The notes under the pieces: model-generated
Told to the model about the DNA's origin: nothing
The model's database searches: none
Seen by the model: only the letters and a program-made list of their open reading frames with translations
Part shown: positions 8,768 through 17,925 of the stretch, one piece after another
Layout of the letters: every line of letters begins with the position of its first letter
How positions within the stretch are numbered: the first letter of the stretch is position 1
Position numbers and translations under genes: made by a program
Assembly: GCA_050949165.1 (NCBI GenBank)
Contig: JBMNFF010000001.1
Span: 930,001-994,000 of the forward strand
Direction: 5' to 3'
DNA: 64,000 bases
DNA from: DAIOXA01 sp050949165
GTDB lineage: Bacteria; Bacillota; Proteinivoracia; UBA4975

Positions 8768-9259
8768 ATGGCAACCGAGCGTAAAAAAATAATCTTCACA
8801 ATCCCATTGCTGTTTTCGCCAATGGTGGCTGGGGCTATCGTGGAATGGCTAAGCGTGCACTATTTCTATCTCAAAGAAGGAATCCCCGTCGCCTTGTACC
8901 TGATATCCTTGGCCTTCCTGGCCTTCTGGGCGTGGGCAGGCAGTCGCTTTGCCACTCTGAATCTGGGTAAGTTATACAACTTTCTCCTGGGCAATAGTGC
9001 GATTATCCAATCCTTCCTCTTTCTCTTTTTCTTTGGCGGGAAACCTGGGGCAAATATAATCAACAAATGGCTCACCCTCATATCCAGCCTCTATACAATT
9101 CCTGTGGTCTATCTCCTGCAAGGTGGCCTCTTCCTCATGTTTGGAAACCTGCCCGCTTGGTACGGTAAAATTAGTGGCTTTTTAGCCGCCCTGCTCCAGA
9201 TAGCGGCCTTTTCCCTTGGCTTTTTCTGCAAAGGCAAGAAATTAAGCACCAATAATTAA
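8768..9259 (+). CDS. Small membrane protein, function unknown
   Basis: 163 residues after AAAGGAGGTGAAAGATC. About four or five hydrophobic segments (roughly residues 10-28, 40-57, 70-86, 100-125 and 135-153) and a short basic tail. I do not recognise the family. Its position behind a broken ABC exporter suggests an accessory or immunity-like role, but that is inference. A decayed second copy of the same gene lies beyond the insertion sequence (11125-11375), so this locus was once duplicated. Confidence 0.75.
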   Translation: MATERKKIIFTIPLLFSPMVAGAIVEWLSVHYFYLKEGIPVALYLISLAFLAFWAWAGSRFATLNLGKLYNFLLGNSAIIQSFLFLFFFGGKPGANIINKWLTLISSLYTIPVVYLLQGGLFLMFGNLPAWYGKISGFLAALLQIAAFSLGFFCKGKKLSTNN

Positions 9260-9263
9260 CAAT

Positions 9264-9284
9264 GGGGCTGTTGCACTAACAGCC
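9264..9284 (+). repeat. Left terminal inverted repeat of the IS, itself a hairpin
   Basis: GGGCTGTTgcactAACAGCCC folds on itself and its outer bases mirror the right end at 11124. Confidence 0.75.
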
Positions 9285-9298
9285 CTTGAAAAACACAC

Positions 9299-9336
9299 AA
9301 AAGACGGCGACTGGTAGTACCCAGAAGCCGTCTTTT
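9299..9336. terminator. Hairpin inside the left end of the IS
   Basis: AAAAGACGGC paired with GCCGTCTTTT, with A and T runs on both sides. It works as a two-way terminator just upstream of the transposase and would shield it from outside transcription. Confidence 0.7.
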
Positions 9337-9352
9337 GCTGTAAAATATAGTT

Positions 9353-10958
9353 ATGCAAATCAATATTTTACGACCAGATTATACACCAACCGGGGGTGCA
9401 TATCAACTGGTCCTACCCATGGACATTGGCGAATTAATCCCGGAAGACGATTCGGTGAGACTACTCAACGCCGTGCTTGAAAGGATGGATTATAGAAAAC
9501 TGCACGCTGCGTACTCCCGTTTAGGGAGAATCGAGACGCCTCCCAAAAGTCTATTCAAGGTGCTGGTGTATGGATACATGAATGGCATCTATTCCTCCCG
9601 TGCCTCTGGAGCAAGCTTGTAAGCGCGACGTAAACTTCATGTATCTGCTGGGACGTTCTCCTGCACCCGATCATGCTACCATCGCCCGCTTCCGAAGTGA
9701 GCGACTACCTAGCGTTATGGATGATCTGTTTTCACAACTGGTGTATTACTTAGCTGAAGCGGGGGAACTCTCACTACTCAATGCGTTTATCGATGCCACG
9801 AAATTCGAGGCTAACGCCAATCGGTACAGTTTTGTGTGGAAGAAGTCCACACAAAAGAATGAAGCCAAGATGCAGGCGAAGATGAGGGTCGAACTGCCAA
9901 AAATTGCAGCCGAGTTTGGCCTGCGCTTTCGTGTAGGGGAAAAAATTCGGGCTAAGGATTTAAAGAAGCTTCGAAAACGGCTATACGTTCTCAAAGAGGA
10001 CACAAAATTCGTCAAGGGCAAAGGGAAGCGGAAAACTCCCTTACAAAGGGCTGTGGAAACCGTGGAAGGGTACCTGGCCCGCCAGAGACGGTATGATGGC
10101 CATAACCACATCTTTGGCGACAGAAACAGCTTTTCCAAGACAGATAAGGACGCAACCTTCATGCGTTTAAAAGAAGACCATATGAGGAACGGCCAATTGA
10201 AACCGGCCTACAATGTCACTATAGCAGTTGATGCAGAATACATCGTAGCTGCGATGATTTCACAAGAACGCAGCGACATGGCCACATTTATTCCCATAAT
10301 GGAAAAGCTGCTTCCCTTGGGTTACACAGAGCCGGTAGCTGACGCTGGCTTCGAAAGCGAAGAGAATTATACCTGGTGCGAGGAAAACGGCCAGATCGCT
10401 TTTATTAAACCTGCAAACCATGACCGGGCCAAGACAAGAAAATACAGAAGCGACATTGGCAAACGGGAGAACATGCCCTACGATCCAGAAAGCGATGCTT
10501 ACATTTGCTACGCAGGCAATAAAATCCAGGCAGCGTATGAGAAGAAAGCCAAAACCAAGTCTGGATATCCCACAGTAACAACCGTGTATTCCTGCGCTCG
10601 CTGTGCCGGTTGTCCTCATAAGGCCAAATGCATAAAAGGCTCAAGTAAGATACCCCTTGAAAAGCGGAGCAAAAACCTCCACGTTTCCAAGACCTTTCAG
10701 AGGCAGCGCGCTGAGATGGAGGCACGTATTAACAGCGAGAAAGGCATTCTATTACGCACGAATCGCTCCATTCAGGTTGAGGGCGCCTTCGGGGTGCTGA
10801 AACAAGACATGGGATTTCGACGTTTCCTCTTGCGAGGTCAGGTAAAAGTACAGACGGAATTCCTGCTGTTGGCTATGGCATTCAACATAAATAAACTCCA
10901 CAACAAGATCCAATCTGGACGCTGTGGAGCATATTTACATAATCCTAAGGTGGCTTAA
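9353..10958 (+). pseudogene. IS1182-family transposase, frameshifted
   Basis: DDE transposase of about 535 residues once the frames are joined. The first part (ATG 9353, MQINILRPDYTPTGGAYQLV) carries the N-terminal DUF772-like domain and stops at 9620-9622. The conserved LEQACKRDVNFMYLLG continues in the next frame, with APDHATIARFRS, VDAEYIVAAMISQERSDM and a late RTNRSIQVEGAFGVLKQDMG region. The shift needs one extra base within about 9598-9608. IS1182 elements are not known to use programmed shifting, so this copy is probably inactive unless the indel is an assembly error. Confidence 0.88.
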
Positions 10959-11033
10959 ACCTAAATAACAGTATATCCATAGGGGAATCCCATTTCCCTA
11001 TTTTGTCATGCCCAAGAATGGGGGAAAGCGAAG

Positions 11034-11059
11034 AAAATGCCCTAGAAGAGGGCATTTTT
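11034..11059 (+). terminator. Transposase terminator
   Basis: AAAATGCCC-tagaag-AGGGCATTTTT, a stem with a T run, 75 bases after the transposase stop. Confidence 0.75.
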
Positions 11060-11072
11060 CAGCTAGAACCAA

Positions 11073-11124
11073 GAAAAAAGGGCTATCGCCCAACGTTATT
11101 AATTAAACGTTTTGCGACAGCCCC
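11073..11124 (-). terminator. IS right end, inward-facing terminator hairpin
   Basis: On the minus strand GGGCTGTCGC pairs with GCGATAGCCC, AACGTT is repeated inside, and six T follow. It would stop transcription entering the IS from the right. The same 52 bases recur at 47816-47867. Confidence 0.75.
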
Positions 11125-11375
11125 AATTCTGAAAGGAAGTGTACCTACCTATTTCCCTAGCCTTTCTTGCTTTCTGGGCTTGGGCCGGCAGTAGCTTTAC
11201 GGTCCCTAAACATGAGGAAGTAATACGGCTATCTTCTGGGTAATAGCACAATCATCATATCCTGTCTGGTTTTCCATTGCGTAGACCGTAAGCTGGAGCA
11301 AATTCAATTAACCAATGGTTCTCACTCTTTTCTGGTCTCTTTGTCCTGTCGTGGTCACAGAGCTAACAGTTATTG
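11125..11375 (+). pseudogene. Decayed copy of the small membrane-protein gene at 8768
   Basis: No open frame remains, but the DNA aligns with about 8878-9135 in order and orientation: CTTTCTGGGCTTGGGCCGGC against CTTCTGGGCGTGGGCAGGC, CTTCTGGGTAATAGCACAATC against CTCCTGGGCAATAGTGCGATT, and GCAAATTCAATTAACCAATGG against GCAAATATAATCAACAAATGG. The 5' third is absent at the IS junction. The remaining part up to 11450 shows only an A+T-rich leader for the next gene. Confidence 0.7.
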
Positions 11376-11450
11376 TCGAGCATAAAATGTCTATAGCAAC
11401 TCATATTTAGCTTTCATACTTTATATAGCAAACAAAGGGAGGTAATGTGA

Positions 11451-12332
11451 TTGCAAAGTTATGAAACTAGAGCTTATCTTCCCCCTGTATGGGATATTGA
11501 AAAAAACAACGGCAGATTAAGGCAAGGCACTAGCATATCAGGGCTATTTAAGCAGTTTAGGTGGCCTCTGCAAACAGAAAAATCAGTACAAAGTAAATTA
11601 TGCGAAGTAAGGGGCATTGCGAGTTATCCTGTTCATGGTGGAGTGGATGTGGGATGTACAAGGTTGGATGTGTTAGCTATGTATGGTGGTGTAGTAACTT
11701 TTGCGGGGACACAATCGGGTTATGGATTGACTGTCATCATTGATCATGGAAATAATGTAGAATCTCTTTATGGACACCTTGATTCAATTAATGTTCAAGT
11801 AGGGAGTATAAACAAAGGTGAAAAAGTTGGCGTATCTGGAGCCTGGGATGGGGCATGGCATTTGCATTTTGAAATTCGTGATAAAACTACCAAGGATAGG
11901 CTCTACCCGATTCACTATTTTCTTAACACTTGCTCACCCTACTTTGAAACTAACCGCGAATGGGTATTAGATTGGGTAAGCAAGCCTTACTTTAACATTC
12001 CTTCAAACCGCCTTTGGATTAATGTTTGGTGGAGACACTCAAGTAACTTGCCATATATTGTAAAGATAGTATATCGGGAATTGGGCGTATCTACATGGTC
12101 GGTTGTAAATATGACACTTGACACTAATGATCCTCAGAGTGTTCAATGGTACTGGATCCGGCCGCCACATTTATATGGAAAAGTAATTCAATTCTTTTTC
12201 GTAGCAACTATGGAATCCACTTCTTTTCGCAGGTATAAGTTTACTCGTCCTGCAGGAGTTTTCGATTTAGATAATGATGATTTTTCTAAGGCTGATCCTG
12301 GAAATTACTATTTGCTTACGGATTTGGCGTAA
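11451..12332 (+). CDS. M23 (LytM-type) peptidase-domain protein
   Basis: Zn endopeptidase domain acting on peptidoglycan cross-links. 293 residues; metal ligands HGGVD (about residue 63) and HLHFEIR (about 137), with SLYGHLD between them, all intact. The start is a TTG after GGGAGGTAATGTGA. No signal peptide or membrane segment is seen, unusual for this family; it could act in the mother cell or spore, leave by another route, or have lost its export region. The C-terminal 130 residues are aromatic-rich and unrecognised. The gene is A+T-rich compared with the flanks, suggesting transfer. Confidence 0.85.
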   Translation: MQSYETRAYLPPVWDIEKNNGRLRQGTSISGLFKQFRWPLQTEKSVQSKLCEVRGIASYPVHGGVDVGCTRLDVLAMYGGVVTFAGTQSGYGLTVIIDHGNNVESLYGHLDSINVQVGSINKGEKVGVSGAWDGAWHLHFEIRDKTTKDRLYPIHYFLNTCSPYFETNREWVLDWVSKPYFNIPSNRLWINVWWRHSSNLPYIVKIVYRELGVSTWSVVNMTLDTNDPQSVQWYWIRPPHLYGKVIQFFFVATMESTSFRRYKFTRPAGVFDLDNDDFSKADPGNYYLLTDLA

Positions 12333-12486
12333 TGCGAATTGCATAAGTGACAATATGTTGATAAACTGAAAAGTGAATTTTGTATCTTGATTAGTTTTAA
12401 CTTAAACTAGGCTCGATTCTTCTTAGTCGCTGTTGCCAAGATGTAATCGGGTCTTCTTACATAGAAAAGGAATGGAGGTGGTAGTG

Positions 12487-14202
12487 TTGAAAAAATGGCC
12501 CCTAATCATCGGTGGGGTTGTAATCCTGGTGGTGGCAGCCCTTGCAGTGTTCTGGTTTGGAGACTTGCCGGACCGGCAGGGCAGGTATACCGAGGTGGTA
12601 GCTGCTTACGTTGCCATCATGGAACAGAATCCTTCCGGAAGCGTTGCCAATGACCTTGTCGCTGCAGCCATTGAAAGCCAAGACCATGAACTGATCTTTG
12701 CAGTCCTGGAAGAATCCCTTTATCCCCACTTGACCGTCCCGGGAGTGGAAGATGCCTTTATTCAGGGTGCTGTCTCCTACATCGAGAGAAAAATCGACAC
12801 CAACAGCCTCTGGCTCATTCAGGAGCTGGAGGAGCTTGGAGCAAGGTCGGCATTGGCAGAGGTTTTACCCCTGGCCTGGAAAGAGAACGCCCCCTCCTTG
12901 CTGCCTGAGGCCCTAGCCCTCCTGCGGGCAAGAATTGCCGCTGCCGGGGCTGGAAGTGCGGCTTACGCCCCTGGCCGATTCCCTCAACAGGTAGGCGCAC
13001 CTTCCGGTTTGGACATAAGCCCCGAACTGTGGCAGGCAGATGTCGGCGCCCTATTGAAGGAGGCGGGAGCACTTAAAGAGAAGTGGTCAGGCAGTCCAGA
13101 GATCGGCGAGCTTATCAACTTGCTGACCCTGGCGGAGAAGATTCAGCCAGAATGGCTGTCAACAAAGACCCAGGTGTTCTGGTTTGACCACGGCAAATAC
13201 CCTGAATTCCCGGGACCTATTGAGTCGGCAGTCCAGCTGCTGTCTCCCTCCCTGCCTATCCTGGCTTGGGCCGACAGCCAGGGTGGCATCGGCATCTTCA
13301 ATTTCGAGACATGGCAGCACCACCAACTACCGGGGGATTGGGCAGCCTGGAGTCCCGGGGGCCGAGAATTGGCGGTGCTGGCGGTTCAGGGACAAGAGCT
13401 GGTCATCAGCTTTTATGGCGAAGATTTCACTAAAACCGGAGAATTGATCTTACTTCCTCCCTTTACTGAGCCCGATTGGTTTTCATGGCCTCAGCCGGGG
13501 ATTCTGATTGTCTCCCGGTTTATGGACCGCGAGGCCACGGGCATTACCGAGTCCTTCACAGTAGACATCGAGACTGGCGTCATAGAGGAAGGAGGACAGT
13601 TAATCCGGGCCATGAAGCCGGTCCCTGGGACCGATATACTGGAAAGCTTGGGCCTCTTTGACAGCCAAGGCCGCCCTGTTGGCACTGTGGCGGAGCGGAT
13701 TCCTCAAGAGGATTCGACCTACATGGTATATAGGGTATCCAGCGGCGACGTGTTCTCTAATGGAAGCCGCCTGATGTACAGACCCGATGGAGGTACAGTG
13801 CAAGTGCTTGCCGAGGACGGGTATGGCATGTGGTTTTATCGGTCATGGGTGGTGGAGCATGAGGGCTGGATATATGTAGGCTCCCAGGGCCCCCTGCTTC
13901 GCTATTCCCCCATCCTGAACAAGATTGAATACATGCTGCCCCCATGGCATGTCCTGGAGGATAGAATAGAATTTGACACGTTAGCGCTGCTCTTAGCAGA
14001 TGGAAAGGCCACCACGGCCATATACAACAGGGAAACCAACCAGGTCAGACATTGGTACAGCGTCGAGGGGAGCTTGTACTCTGTGCGTTACCCCGAGTAT
14101 CGCCAATATTACAAGTACAATGACTATCAGGAGATATATCCTGAAGTAGACTTTTCTTCTGTTCCCGTTGTTATCACCCAATACAAGCCTTCCGGGAACT
14201 AA
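12487..14202 (+). CDS. Membrane-anchored propeller-like protein, function unknown
   Basis: About 571 residues. LKKWPLIIGGVVILVVAALAVF forms an N-terminal membrane anchor with the rest outside. Residues 30-150 look helical; from about 220 there are repeated beta units (ILAWADSQGGIGIFNFETWQ, AWSPGGRELAVLAVQ) like a TolB/WD40 propeller. Start: TTG at 12487 or GTG at 12484 behind GGAGGTGGTA; the open frame starts further up at 12433. Neighbours give no functional clue. Confidence 0.7.
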   Translation: MKKWPLIIGGVVILVVAALAVFWFGDLPDRQGRYTEVVAAYVAIMEQNPSGSVANDLVAAAIESQDHELIFAVLEESLYPHLTVPGVEDAFIQGAVSYIERKIDTNSLWLIQELEELGARSALAEVLPLAWKENAPSLLPEALALLRARIAAAGAGSAAYAPGRFPQQVGAPSGLDISPELWQADVGALLKEAGALKEKWSGSPEIGELINLLTLAEKIQPEWLSTKTQVFWFDHGKYPEFPGPIESAVQLLSPSLPILAWADSQGGIGIFNFETWQHHQLPGDWAAWSPGGRELAVLAVQGQELVISFYGEDFTKTGELILLPPFTEPDWFSWPQPGILIVSRFMDREATGITESFTVDIETGVIEEGGQLIRAMKPVPGTDILESLGLFDSQGRPVGTVAERIPQEDSTYMVYRVSSGDVFSNGSRLMYRPDGGTVQVLAEDGYGMWFYRSWVVEHEGWIYVGSQGPLLRYSPILNKIEYMLPPWHVLEDRIEFDTLALLLADGKATTAIYNRETNQVRHWYSVEGSLYSVRYPEYRQYYKYNDYQEIYPEVDFSSVPVVITQYKPSGN

Positions 14203-14225
14203 GGGAAGCAACAGGAGGGGAAAAA

Positions 14226-14279
14226 ATGAGGGGGTATAGTATCAATCGCGGGGTATATTTCAACAGTAGTTTTCCCTAA
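14226..14279 (+). other. Possible 17-codon micro-ORF
   Basis: AGGAGGGGAAAAA precedes an ATG encoding MRGYSINRGVYFNSSFP and a stop. The ribosome site is strong but there is no other support; it may be a relic of a longer gene. Confidence 0.25.
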
Positions 14280-14317
14280 CTTCTGGTCAATCGAAAAATT
14301 TTGTGCAGGATAACTTA

Positions 14318-14354
14318 GCCCAACCGTCGATTGTTAGTCGGCAGTTGGGCCTTT
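14318..14354 (+). terminator. Terminator after the propeller-like gene
   Basis: GCCCAAC and GTTGGGC pair across a 19-base loop and are followed by CTTT. Confidence 0.6.
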
Positions 14355-14372
14355 AACTACGTAAAACTTCCG

Positions 14373-14396
14373 AATGTCCCCTTTAAGAACCGTCCC
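14373..14396. repeat. Dispersed repeat fragment (GTCCC/ACCGTCCC type)
   Basis: AATGTCCCCTTTAAGAACCGTCCC at the end of the exonuclease gene. Related GAACCGTCCCC or GGGGACGG strings are at 19313, 57438, 57488 and 63461. Confidence 0.45.
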
Positions 14397-15133
14397 TATG
14401 CTTCCGTTGACCCCGCAGCCAAGCGAGAGTCGTCTAAGCTGTTCATCTTGGCAAATATTCCTGCCACCATCAGGGCGTCGGCCATGGCCCGGTGATGGCT
14501 GGCGGTGGAGATGCCCAAGTGCTGGGCCACGGTGGCCAGCTTGCGGTTGGGGAGCTGGGGCAGGTATTTCCTGGCTAGGGTTACGGTATCCAGCCAGGGA
14601 TTGGCCAGGGGCTGGCAGCCTGCCCGCCTCAGCTCTGCAGCGATAAAGCCCCGGTCAAAGGGAGCATTGTGGGCAAGCAGCGTGCTATTCCCCACGAAGG
14701 AAAGGATGGTATCGATGAGCTCGGGGAAGGAAGGGGAATCCGCCACCATGGCGTCGCTGATCCCCGTCAGTCGCGTTATGTAAGGGGGAATGGCACAACC
14801 CGGGTTGACCAGGCTTGACCACCGGTCGACGATGTGGCTGCCCCACATCCGCACCAGGGCAATTTCCGTCACCCGGTTGTCCCGGCAGGAGAGGCCGGTG
14901 GTCTCCACGTCCAGGGCGGTGAAGAGCCGCCAGTTAGCCAGTCCCCAACCCTCGCCCTGACGGAGGAAGCGCTGGTCGGTCTGGAGTAGCTCCAATATCG
15001 GCCGCCCCTTAAAGCTGCGGCCGAAACCGTCTACCAGGGTCCGGAGTTCGCTGGGGGCAGCGGGGCGCCCGATTACCTCCAGGTAGTGAAATATTACATT
15101 GGTCAGGACCTGCTGGCCCGGATCAGTCTTCAT
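14396..15133 (-). CDS. DnaQ-like 3'-5' exonuclease
   Basis: DEDDh exonuclease of the Pol III epsilon type. Exo I is FTALDVETTGL (about residue 92), exo II AHNAPFDRGF and exo III HHRAMADALM, so all four acids and the His are present. The N-terminal 85 residues resemble a winged helix and are not part of the core. The start ATG at 15133 follows AAGGGG; a GTG three codons earlier is possible. A proofreading or repair nuclease is likely; the true partner is unknown. Confidence 0.88.
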   Translation of the reverse strand: MKTDPGQQVLTNVIFHYLEVIGRPAAPSELRTLVDGFGRSFKGRPILELLQTDQRFLRQGEGWGLANWRLFTALDVETTGLSCRDNRVTEIALVRMWGSHIVDRWSSLVNPGCAIPPYITRLTGISDAMVADSPSFPELIDTILSFVGNSTLLAHNAPFDRGFIAAELRRAGCQPLANPWLDTVTLARKYLPQLPNRKLATVAQHLGISTASHHRAMADALMVAGIFAKMNSLDDSRLAAGSTEA

Positions 15134-15210
15134 GGCCTTCACCCCTTGGCAGGAGTATTTTTACATTTGTCGAAGTATTAGCGGCGGGAATAAGCCTAAG
15201 GAGGAAAAAC

Positions 15211-16584
15211 ATGAAAGATATGCTGCGCACCCTGGTCAGCCAGGCAAAGGCTGACTACTTAGAAATACGCATTGAAGAAACTGATGTGTCCAGCCTGCGC
15301 TTTCAGGGACCAACCCTGGAAGCCGTCAACGCCAACAAGCGCTTTGGCGGCTGCGTCCGGGCCCTGGTCAAGGGGGGCTGGGGTTTTGTAACCTTCAATG
15401 ATCTGGACAATCTGCAAGCAAAAATCGACCTGGCCATCCATCAGGCCCGTCTGGTGGGAGCGGCCGGCGGCGACGCCATCCTGGCGCCGGTGCCGGTGGT
15501 GGAAGATGTGGTGGAAGTGCCCTTTAAGGAAGACCCCAGGACTGTTTCTCTAGCCGGCAAGATCGAGCTGTTCAAAGGCTATAACGAGATCATCCTCTCC
15601 CACGGCAAGCCGGTCGTCAGCTCCAGTATAAACTACTTTGACCAGTACAGCAAAATCCATTTTGCCAATTCCGAGGGAACCTATATCCTTCAGCACAAGC
15701 TGGATTTGGCCGGTAGCATTACCGCCATCGCCAGCGACGGCGGCACCACCCAGATGGGCAGGACCGGCTTTGGCAGTTCCATCGACTTCGGGGTAGCCCG
15801 CAACCTCGACGCCAAGGTAAAGGAAGCCTGCACCAAGGCGGTAAACCTCCTGGCGGCGCCTCCCGTCCGGGGTGGCGAGTACACCGTCATCGTCGACCCG
15901 GATTTGGCGGGAATCTTTGCCCATGAGGCCTTCGGCCACCTCAGCGAGAGCGACTTTGTCTATGAAAACCCGAACTTGCATAAGACCATGCAGTTGGGCG
16001 CCAAATTTGGTGAGAAGTTCCTCAACATATACGATAGCGGCCTGGACGTCGGCGCCCGGGGCTATCTGAAATATGATGACGAGGGCGTGGCCACCGAAAA
16101 GACTGACCTAATCAAGGAAGGCATCCTGGTAGGTCGTCTGCACACCCGAGAAACTGCCGCCAAGCTCAAGGAGCGGCCCACCGGCAACGCCCGGGCCATA
16201 GACTACACCTTTGCCCCCATCTGCCGCATGCGCAACACCTGCATCGCCCCGGGGGAGGCCAGCTTTGAAGACATGCTCCGAGGCGTAAAGCTGGGGGTCT
16301 ATGCCAAAGGCTCCTTCGGAGGCGAGACCAACGGCGAGATGTTTACCTTCAGCGCCGGCGAGGCCTATATGATCCGGGACGGCAAGGTGGAGGAACTGGT
16401 CCGGGATGTCAACCTCACCGGCAATGTCTTTACCACCCTGGCCAATATCGACATGGTGGGCAAAGACTTTACCCCCCACGAATCCGCCGGCGGCTGCGGC
16501 AAGGGCGGCCAGGTTCCCCTGCCCACCAGTGAATGGGCGCCCCATGTGCGCATCCAAAACGTCGTGATTGGGGGTCAGAAGTAG
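15211..16584 (+). CDS. tldD: TldD metalloprotease subunit
   Basis: With TldE forms a Zn protease that degrades unfolded peptides and matures some modified peptides. 457 residues; HEAFGHLSE (about residue 235) is the HExxxH zinc site. Typical C-terminal features are GGETNGEMFTFSAGEAYMI and a Gly/Cys-rich GGCGKGGQ. AAGGAGGAAAAAC precedes the ATG. The TAG stop is immediately followed, in the same frame, by sequence that belongs to TldE. Confidence 0.93.
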   Translation: MKDMLRTLVSQAKADYLEIRIEETDVSSLRFQGPTLEAVNANKRFGGCVRALVKGGWGFVTFNDLDNLQAKIDLAIHQARLVGAAGGDAILAPVPVVEDVVEVPFKEDPRTVSLAGKIELFKGYNEIILSHGKPVVSSSINYFDQYSKIHFANSEGTYILQHKLDLAGSITAIASDGGTTQMGRTGFGSSIDFGVARNLDAKVKEACTKAVNLLAAPPVRGGEYTVIVDPDLAGIFAHEAFGHLSESDFVYENPNLHKTMQLGAKFGEKFLNIYDSGLDVGARGYLKYDDEGVATEKTDLIKEGILVGRLHTRETAAKLKERPTGNARAIDYTFAPICRMRNTCIAPGEASFEDMLRGVKLGVYAKGSFGGETNGEMFTFSAGEAYMIRDGKVEELVRDVNLTGNVFTTLANIDMVGKDFTPHESAGGCGKGGQVPLPTSEWAPHVRIQNVVIGGQK

Positions 16585-16644
16585 TGGATTTTATCAGACA
16601 AGGCGAAACGGAAAGCTCAACACGTTGAATTATACCAGGTCACC

Positions 16645-17883
16645 GTGACAGAAACACCTGTTCGCTACGAAAACAACAAACTCAAGACCATTGATACCAG
16701 CGAGAGAAAGGTCAACGCCCTGAGGGTGGTCAAGGATGGCAAGCTGGGCTTTGCCACCAGCACCGGTGCAGATCTGGACCAGCTCCTGGAGATGGCCCTG
16801 GCCACTGCCGAATTTGGACGCCCTTGGGATGCCGAGCTGCCGGGACCGGCAGAATTGTCCCAAGTTGAGTTGGAGCACTCCTCCACCGAGGTGGACCTGG
16901 ATACCCTGGTCGCCACCGGAGCAGAAACCATAAGGCAGATAAGGGAATGCCATCCCGAGATCCTGGCTTCGGCCCGGCTCAGCACCCGCAAGTCCACCGT
17001 CAGGCTGGTCAATTCCCAGGGCTTTAGCGGAGAATACAGCAAGAGTATGTTTTCCATGCTGGGCATGGCAGATCTGACGGAAGGAAAGAACATGCTCTCC
17101 ATGTATGCGGGCTTCAGCTCCGGCAAGCTGGAAAAGCAGGTTGAAAAGACCGTCCAGCGCCTGGTCGCTAACTTTCAGCATGGCCGCACCAATGTTCCCA
17201 TTCAGAGCGGCAACTACACCGTAATCTTCTCGCCCTTCTGTATGGGTGACATCCTCCGCCCCCTTTTGGCCTGCGCCGATGGCAAGGCCGTGGAAAAGGG
17301 CTTTTCCCCCTGGAAGAACAAACTGGGCGAAAAGCTCTTCTCTCCCCAGTTCTCCCTCTATGACGATGCCACCCTCCCCTTTGCCCCCGCCAGCTGTTCC
17401 TTTGATGGCGAGGGAGTTGCCGCCCGGCGCACTGCCATCATTCGGGACGGCAAGGTCAATAGCTTCATCCTGGACCTGGCAACCGCCCAGGCCCTGGGGA
17501 TGAACCCCACCGGCAACGGATTCCGCAGCCAGCCCGATTCCCTGCCTGGGCCCGGGTACAGCAACATAGTCCTGGAATTGGCTGAAACACAGCCCCTGGA
17601 GCAGTTAATTGGCTCCGTCCAGCGGGGCGTCATCATCCACTCCCTCATGGGCGCCTGGGCCGGCAACCCCTACAGCGGTCAAGTCAGCGGCAATATCGAC
17701 CTGGGCTTCCTCATCGAGGACGGCCAAATCAAGGGGCGAGTCAAGGACTGCATGGTGTCGGTGGATTGCTTCCGAGCCTTCCGGGAGCAAATCGCCGGGG
17801 CCAGCACCGAGAAGGAATGGGCCTGGAACATGCTCCTGCCCCACCTCGTGCTGAGCGATGTGGCCATCAATGCCAAAGGTTGA
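16645..17883 (+). CDS. tldE: TldE/PmbA subunit, 5' end disturbed
   Basis: Non-catalytic partner of TldD; no HExxxH, as usual. From the GTG at 16645 it gives 412 residues, but in-frame coding continues upstream to the tldD stop as LSDKAKRKAQHVELYQVTV, which matches the missing PmbA N-terminus. No ATG lies in that stretch. A GTG at 16584 overlapping the tldD stop (TAGTG) would start MDL... if one T were removed from the TTTT at 16588-16591. The GTG at 16645 has no ribosome site. I infer a one-base insertion and a true start at 16584. Confidence 0.88.
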   Translation: MTETPVRYENNKLKTIDTSERKVNALRVVKDGKLGFATSTGADLDQLLEMALATAEFGRPWDAELPGPAELSQVELEHSSTEVDLDTLVATGAETIRQIRECHPEILASARLSTRKSTVRLVNSQGFSGEYSKSMFSMLGMADLTEGKNMLSMYAGFSSGKLEKQVEKTVQRLVANFQHGRTNVPIQSGNYTVIFSPFCMGDILRPLLACADGKAVEKGFSPWKNKLGEKLFSPQFSLYDDATLPFAPASCSFDGEGVAARRTAIIRDGKVNSFILDLATAQALGMNPTGNGFRSQPDSLPGPGYSNIVLELAETQPLEQLIGSVQRGVIIHSLMGAWAGNPYSGQVSGNIDLGFLIEDGQIKGRVKDCMVSVDCFRAFREQIAGASTEKEWAWNMLLPHLVLSDVAINAKG

Positions 17884-17884
17884 G

Positions 17885-17925
17885 AAATAAAAAGCAACCC
17901 GACCAACTGGTCGGGTTGCTGCTAT
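17885..17925. terminator. Two-way terminator between tldE and the RHH gene
   Basis: GCAACCCGACC-aact-GGTCGGGTTGC with an A-rich run before it and T-rich sequence after it. Confidence 0.85.

Larger units (their letters stand above)
9264..11124 (+). mobile_element. IS1182-like insertion sequence
   Basis: 1861 bases bounded by imperfect inverted repeats: GGGGCTGTTGCACTAA at the left and, read inward from the right, GGGGCTGTCGCAAAACG. AAT flanks both ends, a possible short target duplication. It holds one transposase gene (frameshifted) and hairpins at both ends that would block transcription entering from outside. It sits between an intact small membrane-protein gene and a decayed copy of it. 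A 52-base copy of its right end occurs at 47816-47867. Confidence 0.88.

Noticed and set aside
9582..9625. Programmed frameshifting in the transposase, as in IS3-type elements
   Set aside because: No slippery run such as A6G or A7 is present and IS1182-type transposases are normally one frame; a simple indel explains it.
9264..12332. M23 gene as cargo inside the IS
   Set aside because: The IS is closed by a clear right inverted repeat at 11124, 330 bases before the peptidase gene.
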